The translations under genes were made by a program, and so were the position numbers. 64,000 nucleotides of DNA, taken from assembly GCA_040881985.1 (NCBI GenBank), contig JBBECE010000016.1, forward strand, positions 54,950-118,949, in the 5' to 3' direction. This DNA comes from JBBECE01 sp040881985 (lineage in GTDB: Bacteria; Pseudomonadota; Alphaproteobacteria; Rhizobiales; Devosiaceae). Shown here piece by piece: positions 7,573 to 15,380 of this stretch. The notes below the pieces were generated by a model. That model searched no databases and was not told the origin of the DNA. It saw only the letters and a program-made list of their open reading frames with translations. How positions within the stretch are numbered: position 1 is the first letter of the stretch; every line of letters begins with the position of its first letter.

Positions 7573-10134
7573 ATGAACGTGGCCTCGCTTGAACTCACCG
7601 GCATCTCGAAAAGCTATCCGGGCGTTCAGGCTCTGCGGGGCGTCAGCTTCTCTTGCGGGCCCGGCGAAATTCGCGCGGTGCTGGGCGAAAACGGCTCAGG
7701 TAAAAGTACGCTCCTGGGCATCGCCAGTGGCGCCGTGGCGCCGGACGCCGGCCGAGTCGTGATCAACGGCCGGCCGCTCCAGTCCACGGACCCCCTGCTC
7801 GCCCGGCGACTGGGTCTTGCCACCGTCTATCAGGACGATTCGCTGATTCGGGAGTTGACGGTCGCCGAAAACCTGTTTCTGGCCGCCGTCGATGCACCCC
7901 TTTCGCTCGCGTCCGTGCGCCGATACGCCAAAGAGAAGCTCGCCCCACACGGGCTCAACATCGAGCCCGACGCCCTTGTCGGAGACCTGACCCCGGCGCA
8001 GCGCCAGTTTCTCGAAATCGTCAAGGCGGTGAGTGCGAATCCGAAGGTCCTGCTGCTTGACGAACCGACGTCGAGCCTCGACCTTGCCGGCGTCGAAAAG
8101 CTGAGCGCCATTATCCGGCGGGTTACCGCCGAGGGCACCGCCGTCGTCTACGTCAGCCACCGGCTTCACGAAATCCTGGCGCTCGCCGACCGGGTGACTA
8201 TTCTCAGGGACGGCGAGGACCGCGGCACGTACGACATCAACGCCGGCCTGTCGGAAAGCGATCTGGTCGCCTTGATGATCGGCCGGCCGATCGAAACCGA
8301 GCATCGCGAGCGTGTCGCCATGGGCGACAGGGTCGCCATGTGGGCGACGCGTCTTTCCGGCGCCCGCTTTCAGGAATTCACGTTCCACGTCCATCGCGGC
8401 GAGATTCTGGGTTTCGCGGGTGCCGAAGGCAACGGCCAGCGGAACGTGATCCGGGCTTTGGGCGGCCTTGAGGAAGCCAGCGGTCGCGTCTTTGTAGCGG
8501 GCGGCGCGTCGGTCAGGCCGGGCGCACCGCGCGAGGCGCTGACGGCGGGCATCCTTTCGCTCAGCGCCGACAGATCGCAGGAATCGCTGTTCCCGGCGCT
8601 CGGCGTGCGCGAAAACATCACCATCCAAGCGCTTGGGGATTTTGCCGTTGGTGGCCTGGTATCATCCCGCCGAGAGCAGGCGCGCGCCGCATCGCTAGTT
8701 GACGATCTGGACATCGTGACCCCGACCCTCGACCAGCCGGTCGGCAGTCTTTCGGGCGGCAACCAGCAAAAGACCGTGCTGGCGCGCAGTTTTCTCGGCG
8801 ACGCCAGGACAATTCTCATCGATGAGCCGACCCAGGGCGTCGACGCAAATGCCCGCTTCGACATCTACCGCGCCATCCGTGCCAAGGCCGAGCAGGGCGT
8901 CGCCTGCGTTGTCAATTCGTCAGACGCCTTGGAGCTCGCGGGCTTATGCGACCGGGTTTTGGTGTTTTCGCGCGGCCGGGTGATCCGCGAGCTGAGGGGG
9001 TCCGATATCACGGAGGAGAGTATCGTCTCGTCTTTTTTGAGATCGAGAGATACCGCCGATTCGGTGACCGCGCCGGATGTCAGGCGCGCCACGGGCCGGC
9101 TGTCGTTCGCCGGGTTGCGCAAACTCTTCGCGAGTGGTGGCAACCGATGGTGGGTGCCGCTGGCGTTCCTGTTCTTGCTGATCGTCGTCGTCGGCGGCTA
9201 CGCGGCGCTGCGCTCCAACGTCTTTCTCACTCCAATCAACATCCGCCACATTCTCCTCGCCACCGCCCCGCTCGCCCTCGTCACTCTGGCCCAGTTCAAC
9301 GTGTTGATGGTCCGGGGTTTTGACATTTCGGTCGGCGCGCTGATGAGCCTGACGGTGGTACTCGCCTCGTTCATAGTCGCCGCCGAATTTGGCCCTTCGC
9401 AGCTGATGCTGGGCATCCTCGGTTGCCTTCTGGTGGGGGTCGTTGCCGGTTACGCCAACGGTGCTTTGGTGCGCTTTGCCGGAATCAATTCGGTCATTAC
9501 GACCATCGCCATGCTCAGCCTGTTGCAGGGGTTCGCCTTCCTCGGGCGCCCTTCCCCGTTCGGCGCCATCAGTACCGATTTCACTGGGCTTTTGCAGACT
9601 AGGGTGGGATCGGTTCCCCTGTCGTTCTTTGTGATCGTCGCCGGCGCGATTGCCGCCGATGTCTGGCTCTATTTTACCCGCAGTGGCCTGAAGCTGCGCG
9701 CCGTGGGCTTCCGGGAGGAGGCGGCCAAGCGGAACGGCGTGAGGATCAACTTCGTTCATGTGCGGGCCTACGTACTTTCCGCCGTGCTGGCGGTGCTTGC
9801 AGGGTTTTTCCTGTCGTCCGAAGTCGGGTTCGGTCATCCGACGGTCGGGGCAAATTACACGCTCACCAGCATCGCTGCCGCGGTTCTCGGCGGCGCCGCC
9901 CTCACCGGCGGCCGCGGCTCATATGTGGGGGCGGTGCTTGGAGCGCTGTTTTTTACGCTCACTCTCAACATCATCACCCTTTTGGGGCTAAACACCGGCG
10001 CCGGGATCATCATCAGCGGCGCGCTGACGCTGTTCGCGGTGATGCTTTATTCCGGCTGGCGGCCTGTCGGGCAGATATGGGCCCGCCTCAACGCCTTCGT
10101 CAGGCGTCCGTTCGCGTCCGCGCAGACTTCATGA
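7573..10134 (+). CDS. Fused ABC importer: RbsA-type double ATPase joined to RbsC-type permease
   Basis: 853 residues. Residues 1-500 are an RbsA/MglA-type tandem ATPase. Domain 1 has Walker A GENGSGKST (near 38) and Walker B VLLLDEPTSSLD. Domain 2 has the usual degenerate Walker A (GAEGNGQRN), an intact signature LSGGNQQK and ILIDEPTQGVD. From about residue 530 a BPD_transp_2 permease follows, beginning WWVPLAFLFLLIVVVGGYAAL and including the family hallmarks VRGFDISVGALMSL and AAVLGGAALTGGRGSYVGAVLGAL. ATPase and permease are normally separate proteins in this family, so the single-chain fusion is unusual. No stop or frameshift is visible at the joint. It overlaps the next permease gene by 4 bp (ATGA). 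Confidence 0.9.
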   Translation: MNVASLELTGISKSYPGVQALRGVSFSCGPGEIRAVLGENGSGKSTLLGIASGAVAPDAGRVVINGRPLQSTDPLLARRLGLATVYQDDSLIRELTVAENLFLAAVDAPLSLASVRRYAKEKLAPHGLNIEPDALVGDLTPAQRQFLEIVKAVSANPKVLLLDEPTSSLDLAGVEKLSAIIRRVTAEGTAVVYVSHRLHEILALADRVTILRDGEDRGTYDINAGLSESDLVALMIGRPIETEHRERVAMGDRVAMWATRLSGARFQEFTFHVHRGEILGFAGAEGNGQRNVIRALGGLEEASGRVFVAGGASVRPGAPREALTAGILSLSADRSQESLFPALGVRENITIQALGDFAVGGLVSSRREQARAASLVDDLDIVTPTLDQPVGSLSGGNQQKTVLARSFLGDARTILIDEPTQGVDANARFDIYRAIRAKAEQGVACVVNSSDALELAGLCDRVLVFSRGRVIRELRGSDITEESIVSSFLRSRDTADSVTAPDVRRATGRLSFAGLRKLFASGGNRWWVPLAFLFLLIVVVGGYAALRSNVFLTPINIRHILLATAPLALVTLAQFNVLMVRGFDISVGALMSLTVVLASFIVAAEFGPSQLMLGILGCLLVGVVAGYANGALVRFAGINSVITTIAMLSLLQGFAFLGRPSPFGAISTDFTGLLQTRVGSVPLSFFVIVAGAIAADVWLYFTRSGLKLRAVGFREEAAKRNGVRINFVHVRAYVLSAVLAVLAGFFLSSEVGFGHPTVGANYTLTSIAAAVLGGAALTGGRGSYVGAVLGALFFTLTLNIITLLGLNTGAGIIISGALTLFAVMLYSGWRPVGQIWARLNAFVRRPFASAQTS

Positions 10135-11180
10135 CGACGCCAGCCGGATCGCCGGGCAACGTGTTGGGAATCGCGGCAGGGCCGATCCTCTCGCGCAGCG
10201 TCCAACTGCGCTTCGCGGCGATCTGGATCGCGTTTGCGGTGCTGCTGGCACTCAGCGCCCTGATTGCACCCCGTAGCCTGCTGCCCACGACCTTCCTCGC
10301 CGTGATTCCGTTCGCCGCGTTCCTTGCCATCGCGTCGATGGGCGAGGCCATTGTCCTCATGTCGCGCGGCATCGACCTGTCTATCCCGGCGATCATGGCG
10401 CTTTCATCGACAATCATCCTGGGCTTTTCTCGCGGCCGCGATGAGGACATGCTCGTCGCGATTGCTGCGGCGCTAGCTTTCGCGGTTGCGGTCGGCTTGA
10501 TCAACGGCGTTCTGGTGGCGGTGCTCAGGCTGAACGCCCTGATCGTCACGCTGGCCGTCGGCGCCATGGTTTCAGGCGCGACCCTTTGGTACCGCGAGAG
10601 CCTGCCTGCGGAGTCGCGCGTGCCCCCGGCGCTCGCAGAATGGGGAGGCTCGCGCGTCATCGGGCTCAACGTTTCGGTTTGGGTCGCCGCCGTGCTCGTG
10701 GTGGTTATCACCGTCGTGTTGCGCAAGACGACATTCGGCCGGAGGTTTTCGGCGATCGGCGCCAATCCGCGTGCGGCGTGGATCGCCGGCATCAGGGTGA
10801 CTATTTACCAGATCGCTGCCTTCGTCTGTGCCGGGTTTCTTTATGGCGTTGTCGGCATTCTGGTTTCTGCGTTCATCCGCAACCCGACGCTGTTGGTGGG
10901 CGATCCTTACCTGTTGGCGCCGATCGCGGCGGCGGTGCTCGGCGGGACGGCAATAACCGGCGGCATCGGCAGCATGGTGGCGGTAGCGGGCGCCGCGCTG
11001 TTTCTCACCCATCTTGGACAGATGCTGAAGACGATGGGCCTATCGACCGCCATTCAGCTGGTCTTTCAGGGGCTCGCCATCGCGCTCGGCATGGCGCTCG
11101 CCGAATCGCGGTTCTCGCGGTTCTCGCGATTGCGCTCGTTGCTCGGGGCGAGATATGGGCGAGGACCCCCGCTCGAGTAA
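10131..11180 (+). CDS. Ribose/sugar-type ABC transporter permease (RbsC-like)
   Basis: 349 residues from ATG 10131, overlapping the preceding stop as ATGA, which implies translational coupling. Multiple hydrophobic segments and the motifs MSRGIDLSIPAIMAL and AAVLGGTAITGGIGS are characteristic of BPD_transp_2 permeases. It should pair with the permease half of the 853-residue fusion to form a heterodimeric channel in the inner membrane, with the fused double ATPase below and the 6295-7488 protein as periplasmic receptor. A longer in-frame start at 10077 was rejected because it lies deep inside the upstream gene and ignores the ATGA overlap. Confidence 0.9.
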   Translation: MTTPAGSPGNVLGIAAGPILSRSVQLRFAAIWIAFAVLLALSALIAPRSLLPTTFLAVIPFAAFLAIASMGEAIVLMSRGIDLSIPAIMALSSTIILGFSRGRDEDMLVAIAAALAFAVAVGLINGVLVAVLRLNALIVTLAVGAMVSGATLWYRESLPAESRVPPALAEWGGSRVIGLNVSVWVAAVLVVVITVVLRKTTFGRRFSAIGANPRAAWIAGIRVTIYQIAAFVCAGFLYGVVGILVSAFIRNPTLLVGDPYLLAPIAAAVLGGTAITGGIGSMVAVAGAALFLTHLGQMLKTMGLSTAIQLVFQGLAIALGMALAESRFSRFSRLRSLLGARYGRGPPLE

Positions 11181-11222
11181 GAACTGCCCGAGCGCGGACG
11201 AATGCCGTCGGCCGCGGCAGGG

Positions 11223-11250
11223 TTGTGGTCCCCGGCGCAATACCTATAGT
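11223..11250 (+). promoter_or_regulatory. Possible sigma70-type promoter before the MetE-like gene
   Basis: TTGTGG (11223-11228) and TATAGT (11245-11250) are separated by 16 bases, 26 bases upstream of the ATG at 11277, with a G-rich ribosome site (GGGGGAGGGGAG) in between. It would allow the methyltransferase gene to be transcribed apart from the importer operon that ends 43 bp earlier. This is a pattern match only. Confidence 0.4.
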
Positions 11251-11276
11251 TGGCGCGGCATTTGGGGGAGGGGAGA

Positions 11277-12308
11277 ATGACCGACAAGCTGCTGCCGGCC
11301 ACCGTTATCGGCAGCTATGTTCAGCCCGACTGGCTCGTCGACCGCGCCAATCTCAAGAGCCGCCTGCCGCCCCGCGTGCGGGCGCGCGAAATGTGGAAAA
11401 TCGCCGAAGCCGATCTCGAGGCGGCGCAGGACACGGCGACGCTCGCCGCCATTCACGACATGGAGCTTGCCGGCCTCGACATCATCAGCGACGGCGAGAT
11501 CAGGCGCGAGAGCTATTCCAACCGCTTCGCCACGGCGCTTGAGGGCATCGATATCGACAATCCCGGCACCGCGCTCGATCGCACCGGCCACGCCAACCCG
11601 GTGCCGCGCATCGCGGGAAAAATCCGGCGCCTCGGCCCAGTCGAGGTGCGTGACGCTGAATTCCTGGTCGCCAATACCGCCCGGCGGACCAAGATCACAA
11701 TTCCCGGCCCGTTCACCATGACCCAGCAGGCGCAGAACGACCACTATGCGACCCCGCGCCAGGCGGCGATGGACTATGCCGCCGCGGTCAACGAAGAGAT
11801 TAAGGCGCTGTTCGCCGCCGGGGTCGACGTGGTGCAGCTCGATGAGCCGTATATGCAGGCGCGTCCGGAGATCGCGCGCCAGTATGCCGTCGAGGCGATC
11901 AATCGGGCGCTTGACGGGGTCAAGGGCACGACGGCGGTGCATCTGTGTTTCGGCTATGCCCATATCGTCCACACCCGGCCAAGCGGCTATTCCTTCCTGC
12001 CTGAACTCGAGAACTGCATCGCCGACCAGATCTCGATCGAGGCGGCGCAGCCCAACCTCGACCTCTCGATCCTCAAGACTCTGCCTTCCAAGACCATCAT
12101 CCTCGGCGTCATCAGTCTCGGCGATCCCAAAGTCGAAACCCCGGAGCAGGTCGCCGCGCGCATTCGCAAGGCGCTCGATGTCGTGCCCCCCGAGCGCATT
12201 ATCGTGGCGCCCGACTGCGGGATGAAATACATCGCGCGCGATGTCGCGCTGGGCAAGCTGAAGGCCATGGTTGCCGGAGCCGGCATTGTCCGCGCCGAGC
12301 TTGGTTGA
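11277..12308 (+). CDS. Cobalamin-independent methionine synthase II-like methyltransferase (MetE C-terminal core)
   Basis: 343 residues, about half of full-length MetE, matching the short 'core' family that lacks the N-terminal domain. The zinc-ligand pattern of MetE is complete: HLC (H222, C224), E255 in ISIEAAQP and C314 in APDCGMKY. The opening LPATVIGSYVQPDWLVDR is also typical. Core MetE proteins move a methyl group onto a thiol, though the donor is often unknown. The start is ATG 11277 with a strong G-rich ribosome site. It follows the importer operon on the same strand and lies upstream of the oppositely oriented demethylation operon, so a role in methyl-group disposal is conceivable but unproven. 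Confidence 0.85.
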   Translation: MTDKLLPATVIGSYVQPDWLVDRANLKSRLPPRVRAREMWKIAEADLEAAQDTATLAAIHDMELAGLDIISDGEIRRESYSNRFATALEGIDIDNPGTALDRTGHANPVPRIAGKIRRLGPVEVRDAEFLVANTARRTKITIPGPFTMTQQAQNDHYATPRQAAMDYAAAVNEEIKALFAAGVDVVQLDEPYMQARPEIARQYAVEAINRALDGVKGTTAVHLCFGYAHIVHTRPSGYSFLPELENCIADQISIEAAQPNLDLSILKTLPSKTIILGVISLGDPKVETPEQVAARIRKALDVVPPERIIVAPDCGMKYIARDVALGKLKAMVAGAGIVRAELG

Positions 12309-12439
12309 GCAGCCCTGAGCAGCGGGAACGGCGGCAGAGTGCCGTGAGGCGTCAGCGCGCGCCGCTGGCGGGAGATCATCGACGCGAGGATCCCTTGGGC
12401 GGTGATCGAGGCGAAACGGAATTGCTAGGTGCCGCCACC

Positions 12440-12681
12440 TTGCCAACCGGATTGCGAGCGGCGACCGCGTCATTTCCGCCGCCGACACCATCGGCGACGA
12501 GGTGGCGATCGCCGGCGAAGGCCCGGTGACCGCTCTTGTTGGCCAGCGCCCGTTCGAGATGGGTTATTTGGCCCCCGGCGTGATGATCGACCTGATCAAT
12601 GGCGTTGACGTTGCGGACCCGGTGTTCACCGGCCTCGACGAATGCACCAAGGATACCGTCGACACCTGCATCCAGAAGTAG
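12440..12681 (+). pseudogene. 3' remnant of a sugar-type ABC solute-binding protein gene
   Basis: An open frame without a start ends at TAG 12679-12681. It encodes ...ALVGQRPFEMGYLAPGVM... followed by DPVFTGLDECTKDTVDTC and IQK, which is the characteristic C-terminus of Peripla_BP_4 solute-binding proteins. At most about 80 codons remain, and the first ~30 are not clearly recognisable, so the gene has lost its N-terminal three quarters. It follows the MetE-like gene by 131 bp, and a good terminator follows it. It is not a piece of the binding protein at 6295, whose C-terminus differs. The fragment suggests a second importer was lost here. Confidence 0.7.
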
Positions 12682-12700
12682 GATTGCATTTCAGTGCGGA

Positions 12701-12731
12701 GGCGCGTTCCATTGGGGCGCGCCCCTTTTTT
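12701..12731 (+). terminator. Rho-independent terminator after the binding-protein remnant
   Basis: GGCGCG (12701-12706) pairs with CGCGCC (12718-12723), and six T follow at 12726-12731. It separates the plus-strand remnant from the convergent etfA gene. Confidence 0.65.
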
Positions 12732-12767
12732 GTTGGGTCTTCGACTTACGGCCCGTGCCAGAGGCGC

Positions 12768-13697
12768 TCAGAGGAGCCTGGCGAGCTCTGGCAGAATCTC
12801 GAAAACGTCGCCGACAAGACCGTAATCGGCGACCTGGAAGATCGGCGCGGAGGCATCGGAGTTGATGGCGACGACGATCTTGGCGCCTTTCATTCCTGCC
12901 AGGTGCTGGACGGCGCCGGAAATGCCGCAGGCGATGTAGAGATCGGGGGCGACGACCTTGCCGGTCTGGCCGACCTGCAATTCGTTGGGCGCATAGCCGG
13001 CATCGACCGCGGCGCGGCTGGCGCCGATGGCGGCGTTGAGCTTGGCGGCGAGCGGGCCAAGCAGCGCATCGAACTTTTCCTTGCTGCCGAAGGCGCGGCC
13101 GCCGGAGACCACCACCCGCGCGGCACTCAGTTCTGGACGATCGCTGCGGGCAGACCGGTTCTCGATGAAGCGGACGGGCCCGGCGGCGATCGCTACCGCG
13201 ACCGGGACGACTTCCGCATTCCCTTGCCCGTCGACCGGCGGAAAGGCGCTCGTGCGGATGGTGACGATTTGCTTGGCGTCGGTGGACTGCACGGTCTCGA
13301 TCGCGTTGCCGGCATAGATCGTCCGCCGGAAAACGTGCGGTCCATCGACGGCAATGATGTCCGAGATTTGCATCATATCGAGCAGCGCCGCGACCCGCGG
13401 CATCAGGTTTTTGCCACAGCTGGTGGCCGCGGCGATCAGCGCGCCATAAGGTCCGGCCAGCCCGACAACCAGCGTGGCAACCGGCTCGGCCAGCTGATCC
13501 GCGAGCGGGGTGGCATCGGCGACCAGCACGCGGCTGATCCCGCTCAACCGCGCGGCCGCGGCGGCGACAGCGCCGCATCCATGTCCGGCGATCAGGACAT
13601 GGACCTCGCCAGCGATCGCCAGCGCCGCCGTGACCGCCCGCGCCGTCTGGAGGTCCAGCGTCGCGTTATCGTGTTCGGCAATCAGCAGGGCCGGCAT
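12768..13697 (-). CDS. etfA: Electron transfer flavoprotein alpha subunit
   Basis: 309 residues, full length. The C-terminal FAD-binding domain is intact: GQTGKVVAPDLYIACGISG, QHLAGMKGAKIVVAINSD and the final ADYGLVGDVFEILPEL. ETF takes electrons from flavin dehydrogenases and passes them to ETF-ubiquinone oxidoreductase in the membrane. The ATG at 13697 overlaps the etfB stop by one base (TGATG). As the last gene of the operon with the two demethylating dehydrogenases, this ETF is most simply their dedicated electron acceptor. Confidence 0.95.
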   Translation of the reverse strand: MPALLIAEHDNATLDLQTARAVTAALAIAGEVHVLIAGHGCGAVAAAAARLSGISRVLVADATPLADQLAEPVATLVVGLAGPYGALIAAATSCGKNLMPRVAALLDMMQISDIIAVDGPHVFRRTIYAGNAIETVQSTDAKQIVTIRTSAFPPVDGQGNAEVVPVAVAIAAGPVRFIENRSARSDRPELSAARVVVSGGRAFGSKEKFDALLGPLAAKLNAAIGASRAAVDAGYAPNELQVGQTGKVVAPDLYIACGISGAVQHLAGMKGAKIVVAINSDASAPIFQVADYGLVGDVFEILPELARLL

Positions 13698-14446
13698 CAG
13701 ATCACCTTGGCTTCGGTCTTCAGCCTGTCGATCAGTTCGGCGACCGAGCCGACGATGACGCCCGGTTTGCGTCCGGCAGGCTCCTCGGTCTTGAGCACCC
13801 TGAGCCGTGGCGTCAGGTCGACGCCGTAGTCGCCCGGCGCCTTTTTCATCAGCGGCTTGCTGCGCGCCTTCATGACATTTGGAAGCGACGCGAAGCGCGG
13901 CGTGTTCATCCGCAGGTCGACGGTGACAACGCAGGGAAGCGGCAGTTCGACGAGCTGCAATCCGTGATCCACCTCGCGCGTCACCCGGGCGGTGCGCGCC
14001 TCGATCTCTAGCCGGCTGGCGAAGGTCGCCTGGCCGTACCCGAGCAGCGCCGCGAGCATCTGGCCGGTCTGGTTGGCATCGTCGTCGATGGCCTGTTTGC
14101 CGAGCAGCACCAGGTCGGCTGCTTCTTCGATAGCGACGGCCCGCAGAACTTTCGCCACGCCGAGCGGCTCGCTGTGGGCCTCGTGCAGCACTAGGATGGC
14201 ACGATCCGCCCCCATGGCGAGCGCCCGTCGCAGCGTATCCTCGGCCTTGGCCGGGCCGATAGACACCACGACGATCTCGCTGGCGATGCCCTGCTCTTTG
14301 AGCCGAATGGCCTCCTCGACGGCAACTTCATCGAACGGGTTCATCGCCATTTTGACGTTGTCGAGATCGACGCCCGTCCCGTCCGGCTTGATCCGGATGC
14401 GGATGTTGGCGTCGACGACGCGCTTGACCGCCACCAGAATCTTCAA
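13697..14446 (-). CDS. etfB: Electron transfer flavoprotein beta subunit
   Basis: 249 residues when read from the TTG at 14446, which is the normal EtfB length and has GAGG 8 bases upstream. An ATG at 14488 would add 14 atypical residues and overlap the upstream kinase gene. It begins with KILVAVKRVVDANIRIRIKP and includes the family segment NPFDEVAVEEAIRLKEQG and the AMP/FAD-contact region GADRAILV. It forms a heterodimer with EtfA. It starts 10 bases after the kinase stop and ends in a TGATG overlap with etfA. Confidence 0.94.
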   Translation of the reverse strand: MKILVAVKRVVDANIRIRIKPDGTGVDLDNVKMAMNPFDEVAVEEAIRLKEQGIASEIVVVSIGPAKAEDTLRRALAMGADRAILVLHEAHSEPLGVAKVLRAVAIEEAADLVLLGKQAIDDDANQTGQMLAALLGYGQATFASRLEIEARTARVTREVDHGLQLVELPLPCVVTVDLRMNTPRFASLPNVMKARSKPLMKKAPGDYGVDLTPRLRVLKTEEPAGRKPGVIVGSVAELIDRLKTEAKVI

Positions 14447-14456
14447 AGTCGTTGCC

Positions 14457-15380
14457 TCATTTCGATCCCGCCGCGACGGTGCTGACATGGGTGGCGAAGT
14501 CCGGCTCCGCCATCAAGCGCTTGCAGCGCGCGAAGCGGTACCTCGCATAGGCCGCAAAGTCGTCGGCGGGGTTGTTGTTGGCGTGCTGGATCAGGCCCCA
14601 GAGGGTCCAGAGGAGGTCGCACATCGCTTTGTAGATGACGAAGCGGCCGACCTCGTCTGGCCGGGGCGGACTGCTGAAATAGCCGGCAATCATCGCCTCG
14701 TCCTGCGCCGCACCGAACCCGGCTTCGACGGAGAGATCACCGAGGTCCCACATCGGGTCGTTCATGCCCGAATACTCCCAATCGACGATCCACATCCGCT
14801 CGCCGGTGTCGAGGAAATTCTCGCACATCGGGTCGCAATGACAGGCCGTCAGCGGCAGTTTATGTGCGGCCAGCGCGGCGCGTACCGTTTCGGCCTCGTC
14901 GAGCGCGTCGTTGTAGCCCTCGGGCAGCTCGACCGTCTTGGTCGAGAGAAGCTTCAAATAGTCGTCGATCATCGAGAAGAGTTCGAAGCGGAAGCTGAAC
15001 TGCGCACCCGACTCGTGCAATTTGCGGAACGCCTCGCCGGCGCGCCGTGGCGCGCCCGGATGCGAACGAAACCTGGCAGGAGACATCGTCGCTGCCCCCG
15101 CGACGAACTGCGTCACCAGCACGCCGGTCGCCGGGTTCGCGTAGATGACGCGGGGGCCGACGCCGGCCGCGGCGGCCCGGCGCGCGGCATTCGCCTCGTT
15201 CGACCTGTCGATATATTCCTCGGTGCGGGCGCCGGGCAGCCTGAGGCACACAATTTCCGCGCCCTCGACTTTGAACACGCGGTTGGTCAGCCCGCCGAGC
15301 CGGGTGATGGGCGCCTCGCCCCAGCCCGCAAAACGCGAGATGGCGAGGAGCGCGGCACGGGCGTCGCCGAGGTCGCTCAA
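14457..15380 (-). CDS. Choline/ethanolamine kinase-like phosphotransferase (copy 2 in the operon)
   Basis: 307 residues of the APH/choline kinase superfamily. The catalytic loop reads HCDPMCENFL (H-x-D-x-x-x-x-N) and the metal-binding aspartate lies in IVDWEYSGMNDPMWDLGDLS; the nucleotide loop ITRLGGLTNRVFKVEG is at the N-terminus. Family members phosphorylate choline, ethanolamine or other small hydroxylated compounds. The start is TTG 15380, overlapping the preceding dehydrogenase stop (TTGA). It is a distant paralogue of the kinase that opens the same operon. Its position between a demethylase and etfB suggests it acts on the substrate or product of the demethylation route. Confidence 0.82.
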   Translation of the reverse strand: MSDLGDARAALLAISRFAGWGEAPITRLGGLTNRVFKVEGAEIVCLRLPGARTEEYIDRSNEANAARRAAAAGVGPRVIYANPATGVLVTQFVAGAATMSPARFRSHPGAPRRAGEAFRKLHESGAQFSFRFELFSMIDDYLKLLSTKTVELPEGYNDALDEAETVRAALAAHKLPLTACHCDPMCENFLDTGERMWIVDWEYSGMNDPMWDLGDLSVEAGFGAAQDEAMIAGYFSSPPRPDEVGRFVIYKAMCDLLWTLWGLIQHANNNPADDFAAYARYRFARCKRLMAEPDFATHVSTVAAGSK

